A stretch of DNA of 64,000 bases from Effrenium voratum (taxonomy: Eukaryota; Sar; Dinophyceae; Suessiales; Symbiodiniaceae), in contig CAUJNA010002135.1 in NCBI GenBank assembly GCA_963377175.1, positions 861,616 to 925,615 of the forward strand, in the 5' to 3' direction. Below the pieces are notes generated by a model, which searched no databases, had not been told where the DNA came from, and saw only the letters and a program-made list of their open reading frames with translations. Of the stretch, positions 1-12,800 are shown piece after piece. A program made the translations under genes and the position numbers. Each line of letters begins with the position of its first letter. Position 1 is the stretch's first letter.

Positions 1-749
1 TGTTTGTCAGTTTGTTTGTGTGTGCGTTTGTAGGTCGTTGGCTGGTTGACTGGCTTGCTTGCTTGCTTGTGTTTGTTTCTTTGTTTCTTTGTTTCTTATT
101 CGTTTGTTTGTTGTTTTGGTGGATCTTTTGATCCATGGACAACCCCCCCACAGCATCCGAGCGCCAGAAGGCGGAACACGCGCCAAAATAAGCGCGTCCT
201 CTTGACGGTCAAGATACACACAATGCATGCAGGTTATATATATATATATTAATATATTGGTTTCAACGCACCATTTGAGCAATTGGGGTTAATATAACCA
301 CCATTGGCTGCCTAATAACGTGTCATCATCTAATTGGTGTCAACCGTTCCCTTAATGAGTGTTGAACCCTAAGAAATATATTATATGTGAGTGCCAGCAT
401 TTGACCCATGGAGGGCAAATGTGAGTATGTATTGCATGAATGGAGTGGCTGGATAGACCGTTTTTCAGGTCACCACTTGTTGCTGTCGCTTGGCTTCCTG
501 GGACATGCCGATCGGCCCCACAAGGGGAACCTAACATGGTTTTACACAACATGTGTTTACTTCTCAGCCTATGTTCCTGACAAATATATAAGGATATATA
601 TGTGTATACGTATATATATATTGCTATATGTTGTGTAGTGGCTTTGATTCTTATGTTTAAGAACAAATACAACACATAAATGCAAGATGCCATGTCTCCC
701 AGATTGCGGCTTGTGGGTAATGGAAATCGTCGGAATCCGCGAACATCAG
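1..749. other. No gene seen; simple-sequence DNA
   Basis: No supportable gene. The first 130 bases are rich in TTTG and GCTT steps. A TA run lies at about 233-250, and a second AT-rich block near 585-645 can fold on itself. The stretch may be intergenic or intronic; nothing decides which. Confidence 0.6.
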
Positions 750-813
750 CCGCCGTCGCCTCGAAATTCGGCAGGCAAGACACGCGGCTCGGCTCCGGGC
801 AGAGCTTGAAAAG
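750..813 (+). CDS. Exon, coiled-coil-like
   Basis: Acceptor AG at 748-749 and donor GC at 814. One base, then in-frame codons reading [20 protein letters not shown] and a Lys, ending in phase 0. The heptad-like spacing of Leu, Ile and Ala with many Arg and Glu suggests a coiled coil. The other two forward frames read poorly. Confidence 0.5.
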
Positions 814-3800
814 GCAAGCCGAGCCGAGCGAACATGGCCATGTTGGCCCTGGGAGCTGTGGAGGAAGGGGGAGGTTGCTTTCTTGCTTGTAACTCAGCCG
901 CTCGGTCGGTCGTTCGCTTGGTTGACTGGTTGGTCGGTTGGGTCGGTTGGCTGGTTGGTTGGTTGGTTGGTTCGTTCGTTCGTTCGTTCGTTTGGTTGGG
1001 TTGCTTGGTGGGTTGATGTTTGTCTGCTCGGTCAGCGCAACAGGGGGGCACACTGTGCCTTTTTCTCCTACTTAATCAACTAAAGCATGTTTCAGGCCCT
1101 CCCAACGCGCTTCAAAGGCATTCAGAGGCGCTCGCCTAAAGCAAGCGTTGGAGGCCCCCTTTGCAACCTCCTCATTTCGGGTATTGAGTTTCTACGGGCC
1201 AGCAAAATGGTTGTGTAAGGGTGGAGACCCCCGCCCAAACTTGTGGTTTCCCTTTCGGGAGGGGTTCTCGGTCTCCAGGGTAGGGTGGGTCTCCAGGCGA
1301 GCATGCATTCGGTGGCCGCGCTACGGTCCTCGCGGGCAGAGGTGCAGGCGGATCTTTTTACTCGCCTTTGGCCAATGGAAGGCCCAGACCCCAACTAGGT
1401 CCCCCAGCTATATAGGTGCCCTGAAAACCCTTTTCTGTGGTTGGGAGGGTTCCCCTACTAAATAGGGTCTGGCGATCTTTCATATTCAATCGGGAGCATG
1501 GGTCTCGCTCCCTGAATTCCTGGAGTCACATTTGGTTTGGACCACTTCAGTGGAAAAAAAACAAAAAACAATCAGCTTAATTAGGGCTTAGTTGGCCTGG
1601 GGGGCCAACTCACTCGTTTAGGGGGGGTGAGTCGTGGGTGAGGGGTTTGGTTTGTACGGCCAAACACACCAGACCCCGCAAGGAACGACAAAGATGGGTA
1701 GATTATGGACAAATAAAGTCTACCCAAGGCGTTTTTGCTGTCGTATGTCTTCTAACTCCCAACTTTGTGCTTGAGGCCAAGCTTTGTTGCAGCAACAAGC
1801 CCGCCTTCGTGTTCTCCAACAACCAAGCAACCTATGGTTTGGACCCCCCTCGGGGACTGTGTGGGGAGTTCGACTCGTGTTTTGTAGAGGACAAATGTGA
1901 ACCCACGAACCTCCAGACCAATCCATTCCGCTTGGGAAGATGATGGGGGTACGGTGTGTGTCTTTTGTCATCCCCCAGAATGGTGGCTTCTTTTTGGTTT
2001 CCCTGCGTTTCCCTTAAAGCCACCAGAAAAGGGGTACCAACTCTAAAAACAGGAAGACACCCATGCGTCCACAATGTCCCGTTTGACTTCTTGAGCCTTG
2101 ATGTTCATCCCAGACCTCCCGTGGGTCCCATTTTGCCCTTTGCCCTAACTAGGTCCCCCAGTGCCCTTTTGCCTTTTTGGTTGGGAGGGCTCCCCTACTG
2201 AATAGACAGAAGAAAGGGTACGCTTATTCTAACCTCTGCTGGAGGACCTAAGCAACTTGGTGCCAGAGAAGATGAACAATGGAGGTCCTGACCAGCCTGC
2301 TTCAATGGAGGGTCGTTTCTGACGCTCAATGGGAACCCCTCGCATCAATAAACGCTTGGTGGATTTTGATCCGTGTCGCCTTGTAGTAGGTCAACGTGCG
2401 TAGCTTGTCTTTGTTAGAGTTGGTACCTCCGTTTGGTTGGGTTTTAAAGGGAAACCAAGAGGATTCCCTTGCCGTGGTTTGGGTCCAACGCAAAAGACAA
2501 GACGCACCCAGATGGAAAGTCCCGCCAAAATTAAACAGGAGGCGCAAACCGCAGGTTTTGGTCCATGTTTCCACAGGCCAACCCATTTTGGAATTCCGGT
2601 TATGAGCCACAGCCAAATGGGTCTCTCTCTTTTTTTCGCCCCCCAAGAAGAAACCCGGAAGACGGTGTTCGACTTCTTGAGATGGGTCTCTCTTTTTCTG
2701 GCGGCACCCCTTCTTACCTCTTAAAAACATACTTTTCAACTTTTTTGGGGTAACATGAGCTGTAAAAGACTAACTTCCCCAGGGCTTGGAGTTTTAAGGG
2801 GTAAGCCTTGGGTGGTGCCCCGAACGGAAAGCCCGGACACCCCGCGGCTTTGGGACCCCGAGGCCTTCCGCGCCGTTGGGCGCCGCAGCGCCTGCGCTGC
2901 GGCGAGCCGCCCCGCCGCCGCGGCTTATGCGTCGGATGTTGCCGTCCCGGGGGATTTTCTCGATGGAGATGACGTACCTGCCGTTTGTTGTTCTTTATTT
3001 TTTTTGTGTGTTTTTACCTTTTGTTCAGTTATTTTTTGCTACTGTGGATGGACGAAATCCTGGGTTTCTAAGAGGTGCAGGATTTCGTCCATCCACAGTA
3101 TGTTTGGCAACTCCCAATAACTGCCTCAGTGCATGTCTTAACTTTCATACCTTGCGATTGGTGCGAGAGATGCAGAAATTTGAGAAGTGGAATGGCCCCA
3201 AGGAAAGCCATCCAGGTGGGTTCCTTTAAGGGAACCGAAGCCTGGGCTCATTGCCTCATTAAGATGCTGTGGATGGACAACACTTTGCACCTGGGATGTG
3301 TAACACGATAACACCGTTTAAATACAGGGGTCAACAACCCGCCAACTGTGTAAGATGTTGTCCAAGAGTAGGGATTGCTGAATTGAGACATTCACGCAGG
3401 ACCGAATCTTTGCCTTTCTGGTTGACTGCCATGCCATCAGACCCCAGTATAAGATGGCGTGTGTTGGTTGCTTCTTGTGTTATGTGGGCGATTGAAAGTT
3501 GTGCTTTGTGTGAAAGCTTGTTTTGCTCAGGTGTTGAGAGGGGGAAGTCACAGATTCCTGAGAAACCACAGGGAAAACACAAACACCACTTTGGGGGCCA
3601 GCCAAGAACAGACGCACTGACACTCAAGCCCCGTATTTATTCTGATTCCTGGCTTGTCCTTAGGGGGTATGTTCCTCGTGGGCTGGCAGAACCTTTGATG
3701 GATGCAGAACGCAATCTGTACTTCTGTGCCATGCTCAAGATGGCTTCCCTTTAACCACCACCAAACAAAAAATGCACCTCAGCACCCATCTTTGTCTTTG

Positions 3801-6800
3801 TTTGGAACCAGGGCGCGCGCTGCTCTGCTTGTCACCCCTGGTGTCTGCCTGGAGCCGCCAGGCCGGCGCCCGGCGCAGTCCCGTGGGGCATGCCTCGTTT
3901 GCCAAGAGGAAACCACTCACTTCCTGAGTTCCTCAACTCGTTTTTGGGGGGCGGGAAGACCAGTTGAGTGGTAAGAAAAAGAGGTTGGTTACTTTTTTGG
4001 GCAACGCTCAGGAAGTGAGACCAAAAGGAAGCCAACTGGAAGGGTCAACTGAGCTTCCCGGTCCTGCCATTTGCTGAGTATTATTTGGTTTTTATTGTCC
4101 CTTGTTGGTTTTGAAGGGGATCGATTTCACTACTGGGCACATTCTCATTTTTGCAGGGGACTTATGCAAATGCAGGAATGGAACTCACTGGACGGCTCAA
4201 CTTTCCAAACGTCAACTGAGCTTCCCAATAGAAGTGGAAGGGTTGCCAGTTTTTCAGAAACACTCATCGTGAGCACCTTCTTGCGCTTGTGGCATTTTTA
4301 TCTACAAAGCATGGGAGCGCCCGCCACTGACGGCCATGTCCTGCACCGGTTGGTAGTTGTTCGATGATTAAGCCTGCCTAAGTTATGACGAGCTCTGAAT
4401 CTGGGGGTAAGCCGAGCGAAAGTCATGAAGACCCTGTACCTAGGGATCCATTTCTTAGTTTTGGAATTTCCCGTAGCCATTTTGGCTCAAGGAATGGCAT
4501 CAAAGGTGGTGCTTTCAGAAGCTGGGTGGCCGATTGGACAAATGGTGGTTCGAGGATCGTCTCAGATACGCGGACGATCAGAGAGAGGTCTGATCCGGCC
4601 ACGTTGGCAACGATGCGTGACGCGACGTCAGCGCAAGCCATGCGACCGGGCATGGTACGCGCAAGCAAACACACCTGCAGCTGCGGTCAAAGTGCCGGGC
4701 GTGGGGCGTGGAGTCACGAATGACAGTGACACCAGCTTGTGAGCAGCTCGTGGCACGCACGGACTGGGCAAAGCTTGAAGGCGACCTACGGGCTTCAGCA
4801 GAGAGAGGGGGTCACCACTCTCGGATCACAAGCGTCGGTTTGAAGCAACGTGGACACACAGCTCGAATCGCTCTTGGGTGCTGAGTGGATAGCAGCGGCG
4901 GCCGAAGGCAGGAGGTGCGAAGCCATATCCACCGCAAGGTGATGCTGGCAAGCTGCCTAATCTGCAAAGCACTGACGAGGAGATTCGCATCTTCTCTTGC
5001 ACGGACACTTGCAGGTAGGCGTTTCGTCGGAGCAGCTGCTTCTCGAAACATCATCATTCCAGACAACGTGCGCCCGTCCGTCCAGCACATGCGCATTCGG
5101 ATTCCAAAGGGCTTGTTGCTGTGAACTTCCCAAACTCTGCAGCCCTGCAAGTGCTCATCGTGAAGATGCTGGCATTGTACGGCCATCCAGATCACTGCGT
5201 GCGCGGGCTGATGCAAGCATTTGTCGATGGGCGGCCGGTTGTTGCCCAAGATGCACCAGTTGTGGATAGAATGCCCTGGGAACATCCCCACACTGATGAG
5301 GCAGACGACTAAAGAGAGGAGATATCGCAAAGCCGGCTTTCGGTAGGCTCCTCGACAAATATACTACCTACAGTACACTTCTGCATGCACAGATACTGAT
5401 GGACCTCGAGTTGCTAGGGCAACTCGTCGCACTCGATTGTTTCAATAACCTTGACGTGCCAGCGAGAAGTTGGGGCTCATGCGGCGGTGGAACACACGGT
5501 TGATTTGGGTCTTCGCTTGGGACTGTGTGGGCAGGCGCCAGCAGTTCAATCGAGGGAGGGCATCAGCTTCGTGCTGGGCCATAGCATCTTGTTGCGCACG
5601 TCGCATGGAACGAGCACAGACGGCACACAAGTGTTTGATCTCGCGCAGCATGACTGCGGTGTTTCTATGCGCAAGAGGCTTTCTGCGCTCGTGGCACTCA
5701 TGCAGGCTGTACGCGCAAACATGGTAACACAAAATAGTCGAGTATCAGATGACAACTCACCAGCCTGGCCCGCTCTTTTGCCCCACCAGGGCGTGGGTGG
5801 ACAGCTACAAGCATCCTGTCGCGTTCGTGTCCTGCGCGCGCCAGGGCCTTCCGCCATGCTTTCAGTTTGATGGTGATCAGAGGTCTTGGAATGGTAGAAG
5901 TTGGTAGATGCGTCTTGAAGCAGGCCGGGATGTCTTAGAAGAGTTGCAACCTACTTGCGTCTTGGGCACCTGCAGGATTTTGCAATGTAGACCTGTGATG
6001 AATAACCCCCCCCATCAGAAGGCCCCCGGAAAGGACTTCCCAAAAAGGGACCCTCAATTTTGCAAATCGCAGGACTTGGATATGGGTCAAAATTAAACCA
6101 TAAAGAAACCGCAGGTTTTAGTTATTGTTTCCATTTACCAGGGTGCCATTTTGGGGTTACCCTACTTTTGACCCACACCCACTTCTCTCTGCTTCGGGGA
6201 AACTCCTTCGAGTTCCAGGCGAAAGCCTCGCTGAGCACTCGGCGCTTGCGGCCCGGGGAGGTCTTGCTCAACTCGGGCGAGGCGCGGGGACAGTGAAATG
6301 GCCACAGAAGAAAAAAACAAAAACAGGACGGTTGGTTTTTGGGCAGGTTGGGTGGTTTTGGAGGGGACGAGGCCATTTAGGCGATTTAGGTGAAAATGGG
6401 GGGCAAAGCACCCATGAGTTTGACGTTTTGGCCGTTCAATTTGACATTGGGGCCCAGTGTCATCAACTCGACATAGCAAGTTTGCGGGCGTCTCCAACAA
6501 AGCATATGGTGTGTGTGTGTGTGTGTGCCGTTGTTTGAGGGTGTGCTTTGTGGGGTGGCTTTGAGGTAACTTGAAGGGAACCAGAGGGAAAATAACAATT
6601 TTCTTGGACCGATTTCTTTAAAGTGTTGCAAAGAGTCGTTGCTAGGAGCTTCAAAGATTCATGCTTCATGTTAGTTGTTTCAGGTATTCCCCAATTATTG
6701 GTGGTTTGGATTCGGATTCTTTTTTGAGCGCAAGTGGGAAACCACCCAAACCCTTTTTCCAAACCACCAACTAGGAGGAAGCTCAGTTGGTGGGTTTGGA

Positions 6801-9800
6801 TTGATGGTGGGTTTGAACCAGACAGTTCTTGTCGGTAACTGGGAAGCCCCCCTTGAAACCGCCAAACCACCAAGTATACGGATGCAGGTGGTTCCTGCTA
6901 GTTCGCAAAGGGCCCCCAAAACAAACCAGTTTGAAAGCCCACTTCAAAGGGGGCGATATTTTTAGCCATCCAGGTATTAAAGCGGTTGACGCCATAAGAT
7001 CAAAACGGCGGATATCCGCACCTATTTCTGGCTGGGACCGTCCCTGTCTAAATATTTCATCCACTTGGTGTTTAATTCTGGCTCATTTGTGTCAAAAGAG
7101 GGGAACCCAAACACAAATGGGCGGTTTGCTTTTCGCCTGGGGAAGAGACCCAAGCGAAGAGACACAGCTAGGGGGTGCGCTTTGGTTGCCCTTTGGATGC
7201 TCTGAACCACAGGGCTTGCAGACTCCCAAGCTTCCAGCTGGGGAAAAACTCAGTTGCCCATAGGACATGGAGATGGAAAGCTTGAATATCTACAGCAGAG
7301 CCGACGAAGGGGCAAACCAACAGGCCGCAAGCGAGCAAGAAACCCATGGGCCAGGCCGCCAAGCGCGCCCAGCAGCAGCTGCAGCAGGCGAATCCGTGAC
7401 AGCCCATGCAATTTCAAGCGGAAGTTTGCGGAGGGGACCTCTTGTCCCGCGGGAAGGATGCGGAATCCGCGGAAGCTTGAATAATGTCCAAGCAAGATTG
7501 GGAATAAAGCCAACGCTGATATGGGTATGGGTCAAAATTCAACCATGTTGTAGCGACCATTGTTTACCTAAACATTATCATCATCCAAATCGGGTCCTTG
7601 CCTTTCTTTCGGGGGTTAAACCCTGGACCATGGTCATAACCTACTGAAGCGGTTTGAGCACCCAAGCCTCACTCCCTGAGTTCCGTTTCGGACTTGGTTC
7701 ACTTCTTGGGATTGGACCATTCGAGTGGCTTATAAACAAACAGCTTCTCGCATTTTGTTTGGCCAAATCTACTTTTTGTTCGCCAACTCTACACCGTTTA
7801 GTGGGAAGGCCCGTTTTAGTGGTAAACAAGAAGTTTCGACTTCTTGTGGATCCACTCAACTCGTCCCGCTCGATTCGCAAACCGCCTCCCCCGCCCCCCT
7901 TCCCCCACCCCCCCTTCCCCCACCCCCGCCCCCCACTTCCCCCACCCCCCAAGGCCCCCAGCCACCCAGCCACCCAGCCCCCCCGCCCCACCCACCCCCG
8001 CCCCCGGCCTTCCGCCAGCTGCGGGCGCAGCACGCGGAGCAGCTGGAGGCGCTGGAGCGGAGCTGCACGGAGCTCCGGGCCGAGGCGTCGGTTTCGCTTC
8101 CGGTCGCTCGGTTTCGCTCGGTGTCGCGCGGTGTCCGTCGCTTGGTTTCAGCGGGGTCTCGGGGTTTCGGGTTCCGGCCAAAAAAACGGTTTTTGGGCTG
8201 TTTCGGATTTCAGGGCGGGAAGCTTTCAGGGCTTTTGTTTGGCCACTTTTGTGATAAAGAAGGAGGGGCACCTCCCCTTTAATGGGAGAATTCGAGTCAT
8301 TTGGTTTCGGTTTCGGTTTTCGTGGGTTCCATCTTAAGAACTCATGGGTGAGTTCTGGGTTAATTAGTTAGAATAAACAAATATATAGGGTCACATGAGT
8401 TTGTTGGGACCAGCTCTATACTTTTTTTGGGAAGACCATTTTAGTGGCAAACAAAAGTTTAGACTGTTTTTGGCCAATCCTCTCAGGAATCGAGATTTGG
8501 TAGAAACAATAGATTGCAACATGGCGATTCCTGGTTGACCTGGTTGTTTCATTACCAGGGCCGTCTATGTTCAACCAAAAGGGCACCCCTGGTTGACTGG
8601 TTGAGGTGTTCTCAAGTTACTTTCTGGTTGCCTTTGAACAGAGGGTAAATTTGAGGATATGAATGGACCCACGCTCCCAGGGACCCCCAGGCTTGAGTAT
8701 CTTGTGTTAGCAACCAACCTGTAGCCCGCAAGGCGGGCGGAACGCGATGCGTGAAGTTCAGTTGTGGCCTTGCTAGCAGAACTGCTCGAACAAAAAAGTC
8801 TTTGGCTCAACTTGGCTGCCAGTGATTCCCATGGCCCCATTCCCAAACCTTTGGGTCGGTTTGTGTCCGGGGCTCGAGGCCAAACCTCTGAGTCCGTATC
8901 CAGCGGCTTGTAAGATTCCATCTCAAGAAAAGAAAACAAAAGCAACGGGTGTGTGTTTTTGTTGAGGGTGTGCTTTTTGGGGTTGGTTAAAGGAAAACCT
9001 AAAGGAACACCATTTTTGCTGCTCCCCCTACAAAATACAAACATAAATCGACATCCTCAAACTGCCTGTTCCCGTGTCCCCACATTTTCAAAAAAACAGT
9101 TCGTGCAGCACATTTGGGCCTGCTCCGTTTTCGAGCTGTTTGCCAGACTTACCGTTGCACCACTTCTTGGAGGTCGAAATCTGGAGCTTTTGGGCGAGCT
9201 CGTTTTTCCCTCATCTTTTAGTGCAATGAAAACGACTCCAAACTGCTGGAAGCCATGGCTGGAAACCAAGGGGAATCCCACTGGAAACCCACTGGAGACA
9301 CCGAGGCGTCCCAGGCTCGGATGGCCGCCGCCGCGGCGGCACGCCGAGAGGCGCCCTTTTTCGGGAAGACTCGAGGGCTCAACCGACAAGGGGCCACCTG
9401 TCTCAGCGGTCCCCTTTCCTTGGTGGGCACGGACAGGCTTGAGCACAGAATTTGTTCTTAAGCACATGGGTGACCCACTTTGGAGGATGAAACTCTTTAG
9501 GTAAATAATGGCGGTTATACTAACCCCCTTTGTTGAACCCCAGCAAAATGGGTGGTTTCACCCACCAAAATGCTGTAACACCCACAACAGCAATCGGTTC
9601 TCAGGAGGTTGGTGCCAGGGACGACAACTTGGTTTGAGAAAACCACAACAAATAAGCGGGAGACGGGTAGCTCTCTTTGCAATGACTCCACGGACCCAGT
9701 TGGTCATGGCATTCGATCAGAAATCCAGGGCCGAGCCAGGTGTGGCTTGTATCCGGTTGGGGTGTCGCGGATATGGATGGGCTTGGCTTCTTGTCTACTG

Positions 9801-12800
9801 TACATAGACAAAATCCCGCACCACTTAGTAAGTGGTTTACTCATGAATGGTTATCCCACAATTCACATAAGTTTCTCACGTGTTATCCATCCCAACTGGC
9901 GCCCATCCACAGCAGCTCTTTCAGCGTTTGAGTGTTCTGTGTTTTCCGCTCAATCCTCAGCAGGGCTCCTTAAAAGATACATTCTGCCCATTTGAAACAT
10001 GGCTTTTTCCACCAAAATAAAGGGAACCCACCATTTACAAGGCAATGTTCAGGTGTATAATGCATCCGGATCCCTGCTCAGGTTCATAAGTTGTTTGGAA
10101 CCTGTTTGGCCAAGAGTCCTTCGAGACCAGGCCCTTTTGACTTTGGAGGTGTTTTGTTGCTCGCGCTTGGAGATGTGTACGTCTTGAGTAAGCGAGGCAC
10201 GCGCAGGCAGCAAACCAGTTTGGGGCATGTCCTTTTAACTGCTGCTCAAAGGGTGCGTGTATCACCTTAGGATCAAAATCGGCAACACATGTGTCCTCCA
10301 TATCAAATTTCCCCAAAGTGGGTACCTGTTTCATTGTTCGCCCAATTCAACACCTCTACCGCGCTCCGTTGATCTTTCGTTTCCCTTGTGCTTTCGCCTT
10401 TAAGCAAGAAAGTCACCAGGTCACAATCCACTCACCTGGCACCTTTAGAGATCGGCTGGCAGCTGGAGAAACGTTGGGTCACATCAACAATATTGTTGAG
10501 GTGTGTGTTTTCCTTCTCTCTTTTTGTTTTTTCTCGCAGCCCCTCTTGTGCTGTTTTTTGCTTGCACCGGGGAGCCAAAAGGACACCCACCATTGTGAGG
10601 TCCCAAAGCCGTTTTGAAGACAGCGGCTTGGCATGGCTGGGCCCTTCCCCAGGCCCGGGTGGAGAACATTGCACGGAGGCATGAGAACGCGGCCAGACGC
10701 GGGGAGGAGCCGAGGGTCGGCTGCGTTGATTTGGTTTCGTCTGCGAATCGACGGGATCTCTAAGTTTAATTTTTGGTTTTTCCTGTGCCCAGAGGCTCCG
10801 ATCGGCTTCGGCTTTCAATGGAAGACCCGAGCCCGACGCATTAGACACCCCGGGAATTGGTGGTTGGGGGTCTTAAAACAATCGGACCAAGGCTTTTTGA
10901 AGGCCCCAAATCAATCGAGGAGCCTCTGGGTGGTCCATATGTTCCGTCTATCTTAGGTTTCGAGTGGCCCAAGGATGGACTCCCCGGCGCCGCGGCCGAT
11001 TTCTTTGGCTGAAATCTGGAGCGCACGCCACGAGTGTCAGTTCCCGAGCCGAAAGCAAGCGGAGGGCATGGGGAAAGCTCTGGAGGAGGGCAGTTGTCCG
11101 TTGGGAACCCGCAAATCTCGCACCACCGAAATGAATCCATTCGGTTGAAACCAAAAGCTTGGGTATTTACAGGGGAATCAAACCCTTCCAGGAGTTCTTA
11201 GGCGGTGCGAAATGGATTCCATCCATCCACAGTTACCCGAGTGCTCTATGCTTCCAAAGCCTATTTAAAAAATAGGCGTTGTGACAACCCCGGTTTTTTG
11301 ACAAAGACGATTTTTTGACGACGAGCGGCCGCCTCCGTTTTGGACTGGAACAAGGGCTAGGAAAGATTTGACGCTAAGGCCGCTCCATGGAATCCCGAAG
11401 CCGAATATGTATATACATATGCAGCAATATGTTTCACTATTTACAAGGCTAATTTTGGTCTCTACGTCGCTTGGTTTGTTGGCATGGCCATGTAGCGCGC
11501 GAAGGTGAACCCTCTTCTGACCATTTCTGTCCTTCTTCTGGCCCACCCCCTTAACCAAACCAAAAAAACAGGGACAGCCAACACCCCTCCCATCACAGCA
11601 ACCATTCCAGGATGAGGATGTTGATCCTCTGGTCGGCAAAATTTGCCTGTTCTACTCCACAAAATGGTGGCCAAAAAATAGTGGTTCAACGCCAAAAAAT
11701 AGTGTTTCTACGGTTTTTCTACGGTTTTTCTACGATTTGTCTACGCTCGCGTTGTTTATGGACCTGTGTGGAAATTGGAACGGACAAAAGCAGCACACAA
11801 TTACTTGTTCGTGCCACCTGCGCAAATTGCAGAGGATAATTCTACAATTTGCTAGAATGAAGGCTCTGCCTACGCAAAGCTTTCAGCAGGTGCGTTGCGC
11901 AGACACAAAAGGGACCCGAGGACCCTATCAAGAAGTAGTAATTTAACTTGGCTGGCAGAGAAATATGTGGCTCCCAACTACTTAAGAGGTTGCAGTAGCA
12001 GGCGTAGCTTTCAAACAAAAAAGCAACAACCCAAAATGAACTCCAAAGGCCAATGTCAAAAAATAGGTGTTGTCAATGCAAAAAATAGGGGCTGAACAAC
12101 CCCTATTTTTTCAAAAAAAAAAAAAAAAAAAACAAAAAAAAACAAGGAAGCATAGGGAGTGCGGCATGTGTAGCGCAAAGTGTTGACCCTTCACCAAGGG
12201 GGAGGGGGGCATTTTTGGCCCTGACCTAGAACATGTTGATGTTGGTCCGGGGCAGAAGGGACCCCGCATAATTGCTTGAAGAATCGACACTTGGCCACCC
12301 AACCGCTTACAGTTGCTCTTACGTAACCTCGTTTGGTTTGTTTTGTCTCAAGACTTCCAGTGGTGTTTTTTTCGAGTCTTCAAGCGTGGGTAGTCCAAGG
12401 GGGGGATTTTTTTAAGGAACCTAAACAAACCCTAGGGAGCCACAACTAGGTTTTTTCAGTAGTGCCCTTTGACAGACAGAAGGGTACCCTCATTCCAACC
12501 TCTCTGGAGGACCTAGATAAGGAACACGAAACCGGCTCTCGACCGATGCAACCCCCCCCCGGCCCACCCCACAGCTCCCGGGCGGGCGGAGCCGAAGCGG
12601 GCCGGAGGAGCTGGCTGCACTGCTGGCCTGCACTAAGGCGCCGGCGTGCCATTTGTTTTGGAGCCAAATCGTCTCAGTGCAGGGTTGTGGGATCGCTCGG
12701 GGTTTCTCCAACCACTTCTGTGATACGTTTGGGAATCTCCTTTCGTATAAAGAAAATGGTCTTTGGGAAGCCCTTTCTGTTTTCACGGAAGTGGTCATTC

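Larger units (their letters stand above)
1471..2831. other. Intron-like stretch with interspersed elements
   Basis: No exon island stands out. It holds the element copies listed at 2149 and 2526. A block near 1500-1560 resembles the left part of the CTCACTT family. Short open frames here lie within repeated sequence and were not called. Confidence 0.5.
3101..4470. other. No convincing gene; repeats and one Pro/Arg-rich open frame
   Basis: A 161-codon frame (3269-3754) has no recognisable motif and mixed composition. A GC-rich patch at 3835-3900 could hide a small exon, but no frame is clearly better than the others. The stretch contains the elements at 3916 and 4075. Confidence 0.4.

Noticed and set aside
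352..1053. 233-codon minus-strand frame
   Set aside because: Half of it is Asn/Pro/Thr repeats from a tetranucleotide run, and it overlaps the better-supported exon at 750 on the other strand.
3040..3100. Hairpin considered as a transcription terminator or small RNA precursor
   Set aside because: The same arm recurs in other repeats at several sites, so it is better explained as repeated DNA; no sign of transcription.
7654..8337. 227-codon plus-strand frame
   Set aside because: Its length comes from the C-rich tract at 7880-8010. The only convincing coding part is the 8019-8084 exon, which is in a different frame.
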